Shown here piece by piece: positions 1 to 8,281 of a stretch of 48,738 nucleotides of DNA. The position numbers and the translations under genes were made by a program. Source of the DNA: Gammaproteobacteria bacterium (GTDB taxonomy: Bacteria; Pseudomonadota; Gammaproteobacteria; Pseudomonadales; Pseudomonadaceae). The stretch spans positions 1 to 48,738 of the forward strand of contig JAMCWB010000053.1 in NCBI GenBank assembly GCA_023475025.1. The letters are read 5' to 3'. Under the pieces are notes generated by a model. It saw nothing but the letters and a program-made list of their open reading frames with translations, was not told the DNA's origin and did no database searches. Position 1 is the stretch's first letter. The number at the start of each line of letters is the position of its first letter.

Positions 1-2
1 AA

Positions 3-113
3 GCCGCCCGTTCACGCGCACGCGGCTACAGGAATGAGGCCAACTTCATCGCCATGATCTATCTGATTGGCAGTCCTGTAGGGCGCCTGCTCGATCAGGC
101 TAAATCCACATGA
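3..113 (+). pseudogene. ISL3-family transposase, C-terminal fragment
   Basis: The frame is open from the left edge and ends with TGA at 111-113. The last residues include RARGYRNEANF followed by IAMIYL, which resembles the C-terminal end of ISL3-type DDE transposases (RGxRxxxNFIxMIYL). Only about 36 residues are inside the window, so it cannot be judged whether the gene is complete to the left. It marks the outer side of the IS-rich region flanking the catabolic operon. The family call rests on this short motif alone. Confidence 0.5.
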
Positions 114-134
114 AACGTCGAAGAACCCATATTA

Positions 135-162
135 AGTGTCCACTAAACAATAGGTGGACACT
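135..162. repeat. 9-bp inverted repeat AGTGTCCAC / GTGGACACT
   Basis: AGTGTCCAC at 135-143 and its reverse complement GTGGACACT at 154-162 are separated by a 10-nt loop. The repeat sits between the end of the ISL3-like fragment and the IS30-like fragment. It could be the abutted ends of two insertion sequences or a stem-loop terminator without a T-tract. The sequence shows only the symmetry; the role is inferred. Confidence 0.5.
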
Positions 163-214
163 ATCCTGACGCCAGCGGTGCCAGGCTCAAGACGGGATTG
201 CCGGACGCTTACCG

Positions 215-334
215 GTGACCGTAGAGTTGGTAAGTAAGGTTGCCGCGAAGATCAATTTACGCCCACGCAAACGCCTGGAATGGAAGGCGCCATACGAAGT
301 GTCTGCCGGGGTGAGCGTTGCACTTACGTGTTGA
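215..334 (+). pseudogene. IS30-family transposase, C-terminal remnant
   Basis: The frame ending with TGA at 332-334 reads VAAKINLRPRKRLEWKAPYE just before its end. This matches the conserved C-terminal block of IS30-type transposases (L-N-x-R-P-R-K-R-L-x-W-x-x-P-x-E-V). Upstream of about 215 the frame no longer resembles a transposase and no DDE core is present, so only the last 40 or so codons survive. It is a decayed element end lying directly upstream of the catabolic operon. Confidence 0.7.
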
Positions 335-520
335 ATTCAGGGGTTTAAAAAAGTACGGCCTAACCGGTTGCTTTTTTGGTAACTGCAATACCAAAAAGGT
401 ACCGATAGTTATATTAAACGGTATTAGACGGTATGTAGCACAGATCCTAGACTCAAATCAGAAGCTATCAATATTTCTCAATGCTTGTTCCTCGGGCTAA
501 ATCGGATTTACAGGAAAATC
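335..520 (+). promoter_or_regulatory. Leader region of the meta-cleavage operon
   Basis: This non-coding stretch lies between the IS30 remnant and dmpC. It holds a hairpin with arms CTTTTTGGT (372-380) and ACCAAAAAG (390-398), and AT-rich sequence from about 405 to 480. I see no convincing sigma-54 -24/-12 element of the kind used by dmp-type operons, and no confident sigma-70 promoter. AGGA at 512-515 is the ribosome binding site of dmpC. The neighbouring IS30 end could supply outward transcription; that is inference. Confidence 0.35.
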
Positions 521-1981
521 ATGCTCCAGATAGATAATTTCATAAATGGTGAGTTTGTTGCCGCAAGTACTGGTCGACGCTTTGAAAAACGTTCTCCAGT
601 GGATAGTCAGCCGATTGCGAGTATTGCCGAGGCCAGTGAGGCTGATGTAGATCGCGCAGTCGCAGCCGCCAGAAGTGCATTAGAAGGTGAGTGGGGGCAG
701 ATGAGTACTGCTAAGCGGGTCGATATTCTTCATGCGGTAGCTGATGAAATTACTCGCCGCTTTGATGACTTTGTCGCAGCCGAAATGGCTGATACCGGGC
801 AGCCCCATCATGTCATGACGCATGCTTTCATTCCCCGCGGAGCCGCCAATTTCAAAGTATTCGCCGACATCGTCAAGAATGTACCCACCGAAGCTTTTCA
901 GATGGATACACCGGATGGTGAGGGTGCAATTAACTATGCACTTCGCGTGCCTAAAGGCGTCATTGGCGTGATCTCTCCTTGGAATGCCCCTTTTTTGCTG
1001 ATGACCTGGAAAGTGGGTCCGGCACTCGCTTGTGGCAATACAGTGGTCGTGAAGCCTTCAGAGGAAACTCCGTTAACCGCAGCGTTGCTTGGTGAAGTAA
1101 TGAATAGCGCCGGTGTTCCCAAGGGTGTTTATAACGTGGTCAACGGTTTTGGTCCCGACTCGGCAGGTGAGTTCGTAACTCGTCATCAGGGCGTTGATGC
1201 GATCACCTTTACGGGTGAGACTCGAACAGGCTCGACAATTATGAAAGCTGCATCAGAAGGCATTCGTGATGTGTCTTTTGAGATGGGTGGCAAAAACGCC
1301 GGCATCATATTTGCGGACTGTGATTTTGACAAGACAATTGACGGTATTTTCCGATCTGCTTTTCTAAATACCGGACAGGTGTGCCTCGGTACAGAGCGGG
1401 TCTATGTTGAGCGTCCAATCTTTGATCGTTTTGTCGCTGCTTTAAAGGTCAAAGCGGAGGGCGTTAAATTTGGCCGGCCGACAGAAGTAGGTGTCAACTA
1501 TGGCCCACTTATCAGTCATGAGCATCGTGACAAGGTGCTCTCCTATTACGCTAAGGCGGTAGCGGAGGGGGCAACTGTTGTGACCGGTGGCGGGGTCCCG
1601 GATATGCCTTCTGAACTTGCCCAGGGTGCCTGGGTACAGCCCACTATCTGGACCGATTTGCCGGAGTCTGCTGCCGTTGTGCAGGAGGAGATTTTTGGTC
1701 CTTGCTGCCACATCTGCCCATTTGATACTGAAGCAGAAGTTATCCAACTGGCCAACGCATCTGATTACGGTCTGTCGACCACTATATGGACAGAAAACTT
1801 GGCACGCGCCCATCGGGTTGCTGCCAAGGTAAACGTTGGAATTACATGGGTAAATAGTTGGTTTCTGCGTGACTTGCGTACAGCCTTTGGGGGCTCTAAG
1901 CAGTCAGGTATTGGTCGCGAAGGTGGTGTGCACTCACTCGAGTTCTACACCGAAATGCGCAATGTGTGCATCAAGCTCTGA
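521..1981 (+). CDS. dmpC: 2-hydroxymuconic semialdehyde dehydrogenase
   Basis: NAD-dependent aldehyde dehydrogenase of 486 aa that oxidises 2-hydroxymuconate semialdehyde, the catechol ring-cleavage product, to 4-oxalocrotonate (2-hydroxymuconate). Its full-length ALDH fold shows the cofactor-site segment SPWNAPF, the general-base Glu254 in FEMGGKN and the catalytic Cys288 in GQVCLG. The family (DmpC, XylG, NahI) is normally about 486 aa, in agreement. I chose ATG 521 because AGGA lies 5 nt upstream and the protein then begins MLQIDNFINGEF as in the family; an in-frame TTG at 485 is an artefact. It is the first gene of a tight operon: dmpE starts 7 nt after its stop. Other ALDHs are similar, but the neighbours fix the substrate. 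Confidence 0.93.
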   Translation: MLQIDNFINGEFVAASTGRRFEKRSPVDSQPIASIAEASEADVDRAVAAARSALEGEWGQMSTAKRVDILHAVADEITRRFDDFVAAEMADTGQPHHVMTHAFIPRGAANFKVFADIVKNVPTEAFQMDTPDGEGAINYALRVPKGVIGVISPWNAPFLLMTWKVGPALACGNTVVVKPSEETPLTAALLGEVMNSAGVPKGVYNVVNGFGPDSAGEFVTRHQGVDAITFTGETRTGSTIMKAASEGIRDVSFEMGGKNAGIIFADCDFDKTIDGIFRSAFLNTGQVCLGTERVYVERPIFDRFVAALKVKAEGVKFGRPTEVGVNYGPLISHEHRDKVLSYYAKAVAEGATVVTGGGVPDMPSELAQGAWVQPTIWTDLPESAAVVQEEIFGPCCHICPFDTEAEVIQLANASDYGLSTTIWTENLARAHRVAAKVNVGITWVNSWFLRDLRTAFGGSKQSGIGREGGVHSLEFYTEMRNVCIKL

Positions 1982-1988
1982 GGTCAGC

Positions 1989-2786
1989 ATGGATCAGGAA
2001 AAAATCAATCAGTATGGCGATGAACTTTATCAAGCCTATTTGCAGCGCAGGACTATTACTCCATTTACCGAGCGTGATCCTGATATCTCGCTAGATGATG
2101 CTTACCGGATTCAGCTGCGCTTTATCCAGCTGCGACTGGATGCTGGCGAACAGGTTGTGGGTAAGAAAATCGGCGTTACCAGCAAGCCGGTGCAAGATTT
2201 TCTTGGTGTATTTCAGCCTGATTTTGGCCAGCTAACATCTGCGATGGTTTACCAGGAAGGTGAGGTAATTGACCTGAATGGTTTAATCCAGCCAAAGGCA
2301 GAGGCTGAGCTGGCTTTCGTGCTGAAGGAGGATTTGCAAGGTCCGGGGATAACGGCGATGGATGTTATTCGAGCAACCGATTACGTTGCGCCCTGCTTTG
2401 AGATTGTCGACTCCCGCATCCGGGATTGGAAAATCCTTATTCAGGATACCGTTGCCGATAACGCTTCATGCGGCGTTTATGTAGTCGGTAAATGTAAAGC
2501 AGATCCACGTGACGTAGATATCACTATGGCCGGCATGGTGCTGGAAAAAAACGGTGAAGTTTATTCGACTGGTGTTGGTGCCGCAGTGCAAGGGTCGCCG
2601 GCTAATGCTGTTGCTTGGTTAGCCAACACCCTTGGTGAGCTAGGCATTCCGTTCAAAGCAGGCGAGGTCATCCTTTCTGGTTCTCAGTCCAACCTAGTTC
2701 CGGTAAGCGATGGTGATGAATTGGTATGTACGGTCGGTGGGATTGGTAGCTGTACTGTGCGCTTTGCCGGGAGGAGCTCTGTATGA
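1989..2786 (+). CDS. dmpE: 2-oxopent-4-enoate hydratase (2-hydroxypenta-2,4-dienoate hydratase)
   Basis: A 265-aa member of the hydratase/decarboxylase family within the fumarylacetoacetate hydrolase fold. It hydrates 2-hydroxypenta-2,4-dienoate to 4-hydroxy-2-oxovalerate and needs Mg2+ or Mn2+. Family blocks seen: GKKIGVTSKPVQ, the acidic metal-site stretch around PKAEAELAFVL, and SGSQSNLVPVSDGD near the end. ATG 1989 gives the usual family length; an upstream in-frame start at 1869 lies inside dmpC and is rejected. The gene overlaps dmpH by 4 nt (ATGA), which suggests translational coupling. DmpE and DmpH are paralogues and known partners in catechol pathways; gene order and the closer hydratase-type C-terminus favour DmpE here. 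Swapping the two calls is the main alternative. Confidence 0.85.
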   Translation: MDQEKINQYGDELYQAYLQRRTITPFTERDPDISLDDAYRIQLRFIQLRLDAGEQVVGKKIGVTSKPVQDFLGVFQPDFGQLTSAMVYQEGEVIDLNGLIQPKAEAELAFVLKEDLQGPGITAMDVIRATDYVAPCFEIVDSRIRDWKILIQDTVADNASCGVYVVGKCKADPRDVDITMAGMVLEKNGEVYSTGVGAAVQGSPANAVAWLANTLGELGIPFKAGEVILSGSQSNLVPVSDGDELVCTVGGIGSCTVRFAGRSSV

Positions 2787-3580
2787 CTGTGACATTGCCA
2801 CGGGAAGATATTGTCCGCTTGTGTGAGCGTATCGAAGGCGCTCAGACCAGAGCTTATTCCATTCCCAAGCTCACTGACGAATTTCCAGACATGACGATTG
2901 CTGATGGCTATGCAGTGCAGTCAGAGTTGCGGCGCCGGTTTATTGCTCAAGGCCATCGATTGGTGGGCTGGAAAGCAGGGCTGACGTCCAAAGCAAAGAT
3001 GGAGCAAATGGGGGTCAGTGTGCCGTCAATCGGTTTTTTAACTGACCGGATGGCACGCCCTGAGAATTCCGTGATTTCGACTTCTGATCTTGTGCATCCG
3101 CGGGTCGAATGTGAAGTTGCGTTTGTAACCAGTCAGGAGCTTTCTGGCCCCGATGTGACTGCTGCTGACGTAATAGCGGCCACTGACTATGTCCTGCCAG
3201 CTATCGAAGTGATTGACTCCCGTTTCACTGGATTCAAGTTCGATCTGGAAAGCGTGATTGCTGATAACGGTTCATCCGCTCGCTTTGTGGGTGGAGGCCG
3301 GGCTCGACGACCGGCTGATCTTGATCTTCGAACACTGGGTGTGGTGTTAGAACTGAATGGTGAGATGGTTGCCATGGGAGCCTCAGCAGCTGTGCTTGGT
3401 AACCCGGCAGAAGCCGTTGCAATGTTGGTGCATACCCTCCATGAGCTGGGCGAGAAATTACCAGCCGGCAGTTTTGTCATGAGTGGGGGTATTACTGAAG
3501 CTATCGCGGTGAGGGCCGGAGATCAAGTCATCGCGCGCTACCAAGATCTGGGCAGTGTCTCAATTCGGTTTGCCGAGTAA
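2783..3580 (+). CDS. dmpH: 4-oxalocrotonate decarboxylase
   Basis: A 265-aa enzyme that decarboxylates 2-oxohex-3-enedioate (the keto form of 4-oxalocrotonate) to 2-hydroxypenta-2,4-dienoate, the substrate of DmpE, with which the family forms a complex. It is paralogous to the preceding gene: GWKAGLTSKAKMEQMGVSVP parallels the DmpE block, and HPRVECEVAFV carries the metal-binding acidic residues. The start ATG overlaps the dmpE stop by 4 nt, with GGGAGGAG just upstream. The 15-nt gap to dmpI keeps it in the operon. The choice between decarboxylase and hydratase rests on operon order and similarity to DmpH-type sequences. Confidence 0.85.
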   Translation: MTVTLPREDIVRLCERIEGAQTRAYSIPKLTDEFPDMTIADGYAVQSELRRRFIAQGHRLVGWKAGLTSKAKMEQMGVSVPSIGFLTDRMARPENSVISTSDLVHPRVECEVAFVTSQELSGPDVTAADVIAATDYVLPAIEVIDSRFTGFKFDLESVIADNGSSARFVGGGRARRPADLDLRTLGVVLELNGEMVAMGASAAVLGNPAEAVAMLVHTLHELGEKLPAGSFVMSGGITEAIAVRAGDQVIARYQDLGSVSIRFAE

Positions 3581-3595
3581 ACCAGAGGAAATTCT

Positions 3596-3823
3596 ATGCC
3601 AATTATTGAAATGCATATGCTCGAAGGCCGGACTCCAGAACAAAAATCCAGAGCAGCCAAGGCTATCACTGAAGCGGTTATTAATAGCTTGGGAGTTCGC
3701 GCTGAGAGCGTTCGAATCCTCATTACTGAACACCGTGGTGCAGAGTTCTTTGTTGCGGGAGTAGCCCCGGCTCTGAAAGCTGAGGAGAACGTAATCGGTG
3801 ACCTTAAAAAGGCAGGAGAGTGA
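3596..3823 (+). CDS. dmpI: 4-oxalocrotonate tautomerase
   Basis: A small tautomerase of 75 codons that acts as a hexamer and converts the enol 2-hydroxymuconate to 2-oxohex-3-enedioate. After removal of Met1 all key residues of the family are present: the N-terminal catalytic Pro1 (PIIEMHM), Arg11, Arg39 and Phe50 fall exactly at canonical positions. The mature protein is slightly longer than the classic 62-residue enzymes because of a C-terminal tail ([17 protein letters not shown]). AGAGGAAA precedes the ATG. The gene ends 2 nt before dmpF and supplies the tautomer that DmpH decarboxylates. Confidence 0.95.
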   Translation: MPIIEMHMLEGRTPEQKSRAAKAITEAVINSLGVRAESVRILITEHRGAEFFVAGVAPALKAEENVIGDLKKAGE

Positions 3824-3825
3824 CA

Positions 3826-4740
3826 ATGCAAAAAATTAAATGTGCCCTGATTGGGTCAGGGAACATCGGGACTGACCTGATTTACAAGATCAAGCGTAGC
3901 CAGTATTTGGAGCCAGTATGGATGGTCGGCATTGATCCAGATTCTGAAGGCTTAAAGTTAGCCAGAGAAATGGGGTTAAAAACGACATCAGAGGGGGTTG
4001 ATGGGTTGTTGCCACATGTCCAGGCAGATGGAATCCAGATCGCTTTTGATGCTACCAGCGCTTATGTGCATGCGGAAAACAGCCGTAAATTAAATGCATT
4101 GGGTGTGTTGATGATTGACCTGACACCCGCAGCCATTGGTCCTTTGTGCGTACCGCCGGTCAACCTGAAAGAGCACACCGACAAGTATGAAATGAACGTC
4201 AACATGATTTCATGTGCTGGCCAGGCAACAATTCCGATCGTCAAGGCAGTATCACAGGTCCAGCAGGTTGATTATGTAGAAATTGTGGCCACATTGTCAT
4301 CGCGCTCGATTGGCCCCGGTACCCGAGCAAATCTTGATGAGTTTACTTTTACCACTTCCAACGCCTTGACCAAGGTAGGCGGCGCGCGCCGTGGCAAGGC
4401 GCTTGCCATTATCAACCCTGCTGATCCACCGATGATTATGCGCAACACTATTTCATGTCTGACTGACGATACACCGGACGAGCAAGCAATAACCTCTTCC
4501 ATGCTAAGTATGATCAAAGAGGTACAGAAGTATGTCCCTGGATACCGATTGGTTAACGGCCCGGTGTTTGATGAAAAGCGTGTCACGGTTTTTATGGAAG
4601 TCGAAGGCCTGGGTGATTACTTGCCCAAATATGCCGGCAACCTTGACATCATGACCGCTGCTGCAACCCGAACAGCGGAAATGTTTGCACAGGAAATTAT
4701 TGCAGGGACGTTCAATCCCCAGCCCGTGGAGGTAGCGTAA
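3826..4740 (+). CDS. dmpF: Acetaldehyde dehydrogenase (acylating)
   Basis: A 304-aa enzyme that converts acetaldehyde, CoA and NAD+ to acetyl-CoA, the last step of the pathway. It forms a channelling complex with DmpG. The N-terminal Rossmann motif is [11 protein letters not shown]; the catalytic cysteine is in [10 protein letters not shown] (about residue 130). I chose ATG 3826 because AGGAG (3814-3818) lies 7 nt upstream; a GTG at 3820 is only 1 nt from that site and overlaps the dmpI stop. Its TAA shares one base with the dmpG start (TAATG), as expected for genes whose products assemble co-translationally. Confidence 0.95.
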   Translation: MQKIKCALIGSGNIGTDLIYKIKRSQYLEPVWMVGIDPDSEGLKLAREMGLKTTSEGVDGLLPHVQADGIQIAFDATSAYVHAENSRKLNALGVLMIDLTPAAIGPLCVPPVNLKEHTDKYEMNVNMISCAGQATIPIVKAVSQVQQVDYVEIVATLSSRSIGPGTRANLDEFTFTTSNALTKVGGARRGKALAIINPADPPMIMRNTISCLTDDTPDEQAITSSMLSMIKEVQKYVPGYRLVNGPVFDEKRVTVFMEVEGLGDYLPKYAGNLDIMTAAATRTAEMFAQEIIAGTFNPQPVEVA

Positions 4741-5807
4741 TGACTGACTCAATGACCAACGGCAAGCTGAAAGGCCGCACCGTTATTCTGCACGATATGT
4801 GCCTGCGCGATGGTATGCATGCCAAGCGCGAACAGATTTCTGTTGAGCAGATGATTAAGGTTGCCACTGCGATGGATGACGCTGGCGTTCCTTATATTCA
4901 GGTTACCCATGGCGCGGGCTTGGGTGGTAACTCGTTACAGCATGGCTTTGCCTTGGCCGATAACGAAGAATACATCAGTGCCGTTGCGTCACGAATGAAG
5001 CAGGCCAAGGTATCGGTATTATTGATTCCCGGCCTTGGGACTATGGATGAGCTGCGCTCGGCATACGACGCTGGCGCGCGCAGCGTTCATGTGGCTACCC
5101 ATTGCACCGAAGCGGATACCTCACCACAACATATCGCATGCGCTCGCGAGTTAGGTATGGACGCATCCGGTTTTTTGATGATGGCACATCTCAATAATGC
5201 GAAGGGCCTGGCAGAACAGGGCAAATTGATGGAGTCGTATGGTGCGAATACCGTCTATTTGACAGATTCTGCAGGCTACATGCTGCCTGAAGATGTTCGT
5301 ATTTGTGTAGCTACTCTTCGTGAGGTGCTTAAGCCGGAGACTGAGATCGGCTTCCACGGCCATCACAACCTAGGCATGGGTATTGCTAACTCGATTGCTG
5401 CTATTGAAGGCGGAGCTACGCGCATTGACGGGTCAGTAGCTGGCTTAGGCGCGGGTGCGGGTAACACACCGCTGGAGGTTTTTGCTGCAGTTTGCGAAAG
5501 AATGGGCATAGAAACTGGCGTTGATCTATTCAAGCTGATGGATGTGGCGGAAGACATTATCGTACCGATGATGGATCACATTGTACGTGTAGATCGCGAA
5601 TCATTGACCCTTGGGTATGCCGGTGTGTACTCAACGTTTCTTTTGCCGGCAAAGCGGGCTGCGGCGCGTTATGAAGTTTCAGCCCGTGACATCCTAGTTG
5701 AATTAGGACGACAAAAAATGATTGGCGGCCAAGAAGATATGATCGATGACACCGCCCTGACTATGGTCAAGAAACGTGAGCTTATGACCAGAATCATCCC
5801 TGGTTGA
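4740..5807 (+). CDS. dmpG: 4-hydroxy-2-oxovalerate aldolase
   Basis: A 355-aa class II aldolase that splits 4-hydroxy-2-oxovalerate into pyruvate and acetaldehyde; the acetaldehyde is channelled to DmpF. The N-terminal TIM barrel carries the catalytic Arg23-Asp24 and His27 in [10 protein letters not shown] and the metal ligands His206 and His208 in GFHGHHN. The C-terminal communication domain (from about residue 285) is present. The offset of +6 relative to DmpG numbering comes from a slightly longer N-terminus ([14 protein letters not shown]). It is the last of the six contiguous overlapping genes; 63 nt follow before the dioxygenase. Confidence 0.95.
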   Translation: MTDSMTNGKLKGRTVILHDMCLRDGMHAKREQISVEQMIKVATAMDDAGVPYIQVTHGAGLGGNSLQHGFALADNEEYISAVASRMKQAKVSVLLIPGLGTMDELRSAYDAGARSVHVATHCTEADTSPQHIACARELGMDASGFLMMAHLNNAKGLAEQGKLMESYGANTVYLTDSAGYMLPEDVRICVATLREVLKPETEIGFHGHHNLGMGIANSIAAIEGGATRIDGSVAGLGAGAGNTPLEVFAAVCERMGIETGVDLFKLMDVAEDIIVPMMDHIVRVDRESLTLGYAGVYSTFLLPAKRAAARYEVSARDILVELGRQKMIGGQEDMIDDTALTMVKKRELMTRIIPG

Positions 5808-5870
5808 GAATCTCGGTAAAATATTTCTGTTATTTGTTCAGCTGTCACTAATAAATACAAGAGGTGATTT

Positions 5871-6806
5871 ATGGCGCTTAGAGGCGTTTTGCGACTCGGT
5901 GAGGTTGCTATCAGAGTCCTTGATATGGATTCGGCTAGAAAACACTATGTTGATCATATGGGCCTCATCGAGGTCATGGCCGATGATTCAGAACGAAAGA
6001 TTTATTGCAAGGCATGGGATGAGCACGACCACCATTCCATTGTTTTGCGCGAGGCTGACGAAGCGGGGCTGGACTATTTTGCATTTAAGGTCTTCAACGA
6101 TCAGGTGTTGGTTGATCTTGAGGCGAGGATAAGTGCTTACGGCATAGAAGTTTCTCGAATCGATGCGGGCGTGTATCCGAAAAGCGGTCGCCGGATTGAG
6201 TTTAACTTGCCCTCTGGCCATCGTATGCAGCTGTACGCTGAAAAAGAACAGATTGGCAACACCCTTGGTACACGTAATCCCGGCGTCATTCCTGATGAAG
6301 GTGTTGTTCGAGGGCTTTGCATTAACCGTTTGGATCATTGTTTGCTAGGTGGGCCAAATATTGATGAGTCGGCAAAGCTTTTCAGAGAAGTGTTCGATTT
6401 TGATCTCAGTGAGCGTATTGAGGATGAAGAAAGTCGTGACTCTTTAGCACTTTTCCTAAGCTGCTCAACTAAGCCTCATGACATAGCGTTTGTGATTCAG
6501 CCAGAGCCGGGACGTTTCCATCATGTTTCTTTCTTGCTGGAGTCTCCCACCGATGTTATTCATGCAGCTGATATGATTGGTAAGCATCGGATACCCGTAG
6601 ATGTGGGCCCAAACCGCCACGGTGTCACTCGCGGCAATACAATCTACTTTTTCGATCCATCTGGTAATCGAAATGAAGTTTTTTCCGGGGGGTATGTTCA
6701 TTATCCGGATACCCCGACTTTGACTTGGGATACCTCGCAAATGGGCCCGGCGCAGTTTTCGCAAGATAACATTCCGCGAGAAAGCTTTCTTACAGTAGTA
6801 ACTTAG
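5871..6806 (+). CDS. dmpB: Catechol 2,3-dioxygenase
   Basis: A 311-aa extradiol dioxygenase (XylE/NahH/DmpB type, Fe(II)) that opens catechol to 2-hydroxymuconate semialdehyde. There are two glyoxalase/VOC-like halves; the C-terminal half holds the iron ligands His156 (RLDHCLLGG), His218 (FHHVSFLLE) and Glu269 (GNRNEVF), each displaced by 3-4 residues from XylE His153, His214 and Glu265. AAGAGGTG lies just upstream of the ATG. In classical dmp, xyl and nah operons this gene precedes the dehydrogenase; here it follows the aldolase after a 63-nt gap, so expression may be partly separate. The signature residues are clear; preference for substituted catechols cannot be read. Confidence 0.95.
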   Translation: MALRGVLRLGEVAIRVLDMDSARKHYVDHMGLIEVMADDSERKIYCKAWDEHDHHSIVLREADEAGLDYFAFKVFNDQVLVDLEARISAYGIEVSRIDAGVYPKSGRRIEFNLPSGHRMQLYAEKEQIGNTLGTRNPGVIPDEGVVRGLCINRLDHCLLGGPNIDESAKLFREVFDFDLSERIEDEESRDSLALFLSCSTKPHDIAFVIQPEPGRFHHVSFLLESPTDVIHAADMIGKHRIPVDVGPNRHGVTRGNTIYFFDPSGNRNEVFSGGYVHYPDTPTLTWDTSQMGPAQFSQDNIPRESFLTVVT

Positions 6807-6882
6807 TCTGACTCTTTGGGCAGGCTTCCATTTTGGGATGCCTGCTCCTTTTGAGCTCGGGTGGATTTGTGGAGCGTTGGCA

Positions 6883-7197
6883 ATGGCTTATCGCATACAT
6901 CTTGAAACGCTCGACATCGATTTCATCTGCCAAGCTAATCAAAATGTCCTCGAATGTCTGATCAGCTCGGGAAAGAAAGGCATTCAGGTGGGTTGCAGGG
7001 GCGGCGGATGCGGCGTCTGTCGGGTCGAAGTGGTTGATGGGGAGTATTGTGCACGTCCAATGAGTAAAGCTCATATTGATGATCAATCTATTGGCAACCG
7101 CCAGGTTTTGGCTTGTTGCATAAAACCAAAGAGCGATTTATCTCTCAAAGTGCTGGGAAAAATTGCTAGCTCAATTAAACGTAAATATCAGTTATGA
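6883..7197 (+). CDS. xylT: [2Fe-2S] ferredoxin, XylT/DmpQ type
   Basis: A 104-aa plant-type ferredoxin. In meta-cleavage operons this family reduces the oxidised active-site iron and so reactivates catechol 2,3-dioxygenase. Cluster cysteines are visible as GCRGGGCGVC (Cys38, Cys43, Cys46) and in VLACC (Cys78 or Cys79). I preferred ATG 6883 over ATG 6838 because GGAG (6871-6874) lies 8 nt upstream and the protein then starts MAYRIHLE, like known members. The gene lies 76 nt downstream of the dioxygenase; in standard operons it lies upstream (nahT-nahH), so the pair is inverted here. The tail after the last cysteines is basic (IKRKYQL). Confidence 0.9.
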   Translation: MAYRIHLETLDIDFICQANQNVLECLISSGKKGIQVGCRGGGCGVCRVEVVDGEYCARPMSKAHIDDQSIGNRQVLACCIKPKSDLSLKVLGKIASSIKRKYQL

Positions 7198-7475
7198 ATA
7201 CCCGTGAGGCGGTTAGGTGGTTATGTTTCAGGATCAATTGACGTTGTGGGTTCAGTATTATCCAATGCATTTTCATTCCCACCAAATTAAGTATCTCCAT
7301 ACAAACATCGAATGAGGTATACGCGCTAATGGACTTTCACAATAGCCTAGGGACGGTGGTATAGCGTATTCAAAATTCAGCTGAACGTCTGTTAGGTTGC
7401 AAATCCTAAGGTGTCTAGACGGGAAAATCACTATGTCGACCGTAAACGTTCGTCTTGCGGAACACGGAGTATTCT
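7198..7475. other. Spacer between the ferredoxin and GlcG-like genes
   Basis: This 278-nt gap is much longer than the other spacings in the cluster. One tiny frame (7223-7315, 30 codons, MFQDQLTLWVQYY start, AGGTGG just upstream) is possible but matches nothing I recognise. TTGACG at about 7238 is a candidate -35 box without a good -10. GGAG at 7466-7469 serves the next gene. The gap may hold a separate promoter for the last gene; this is not proven by sequence. Confidence 0.3.
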
Positions 7476-7916
7476 ATGATAGTCGAAAATAAGTTTTTTG
7501 CACCGTCTCAAGGATTGAACTGGCAGGCGGCTGCACTAGCTGTAAAAGCGGCGGTAAACAAAGCCGAGCAATTGAGTATAAAAATTCATGTGGCGGTAGT
7601 TGATAGCAATGGCAACACGTTAGCTTACTTGCGCATGCCAGGCGCCTTCTTTCATTCTGAGAGTTTAGCAGTTGACAAGGCTTATACCTCCGCGAGCTTT
7701 GGTTTTAGCACTGGCGAGTGGCTGAACAAAGTAGAAGGTGATCAACGCGTGCTGGCAGGTCTTCTAAGTAGGCCTCGTTTAGTTTTGTTGGGCGGTGGTC
7801 TTCCGGTATTGCATGAAGGCTCGTGTATAGGTGGAATCGGGGTGTCGGGTGGCAGCGAGGAGCAAGATGAAATATGCGCTAGAGCTGCCATGGCTGCACT
7901 TTCGTCCGCATCCTAA
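7476..7916 (+). CDS. GlcG/HbpS-like (DUF336) protein of a meta-cleavage cluster
   Basis: A 146-aa protein of the GlcG/HbpS family. Family traits seen: a helical N-terminal region (LNWQAAALAVKAAVNKAEQ), then VAVVDSNGNTLAYLRMPGAF, then LAVDKAYTSASFGFST, and the glycine-rich end GGGLPV with GGIGVSGGSEEQDEICARAA. Homologues occur at the ends of aromatic operons (NahX type); some members bind haem or cobalamin, but the function in catabolism is not settled. ATG 7476 has GGAG 6 nt upstream. The stop lies only 16 nt before the terminal repeat of the following IS, so any genes that came after it have been displaced or lost. Confidence 0.8.
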   Translation: MIVENKFFAPSQGLNWQAAALAVKAAVNKAEQLSIKIHVAVVDSNGNTLAYLRMPGAFFHSESLAVDKAYTSASFGFSTGEWLNKVEGDQRVLAGLLSRPRLVLLGGGLPVLHEGSCIGGIGVSGGSEEQDEICARAAMAALSSAS

Positions 7917-7993
7917 GTTGTTCTGCCAATCGGGTTCTACCCCGTTACTGCGGACATTTCTGAAAAGAGGCACAATGTGCCAAAGGAGTGTTC

Positions 7994-8281
7994 ATGTCCA
8001 AACAGAGCACAAACAGCCCCGAATTCAAGCGTGAAGCCATCGCGCTATCTCGCCAGCCCGGCACCAACTGCCGCCAGGTGGCCTTAGAAATTGGCATTAA
8101 CCCCAATCTGCTATCCCGGTGGGCGCGCGAAGCCGATGACGTGCCAAGCAAGGCCTTCAAGGGCTCTGGATCGCCCCGTGACGAAGAGGTTGCTCACCTG
8201 AAGCGCGAACTGGCGCGGGTAAAAAAGGAACGTGATTTTTTGCGCGAAGCGGCAGTGTTCTTTGCAAAGGAGTCGTCCTGA
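7994..8281 (+). CDS. IS3-family transposase OrfA
   Basis: A 95-aa OrfA with the N-terminal helix-turn-helix region ([27 protein letters not shown]) and the C-terminal leucine-zipper region ending in [16 protein letters not shown], all typical of the IS3 subgroup. AAAGGAG precedes ATG 7994. orfB is in the -1 frame relative to orfA and overlaps its end, so a fusion transposase would normally be made by programmed -1 frameshifting near GCAAAGG (8264-8270). With orfB interrupted, OrfA alone could at most act as a DNA-binding regulator. Confidence 0.9.
   Translation: MSKQSTNSPEFKREAIALSRQPGTNCRQVALEIGINPNLLSRWAREADDVPSKAFKGSGSPRDEEVAHLKRELARVKKERDFLREAAVFFAKESS

Noticed and set aside
335..520. 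Sigma-54 promoter for the catabolic operon
   Set aside because: dmp-type operons often use sigma-54, but I found no TGGC-N7-TTGC-like element in this leader.
7198..7475. 30-codon frame at 7223-7315
   Set aside because: It has an AGGTGG-like site very close to its ATG, but no similarity and no conserved neighbours; too short to call.
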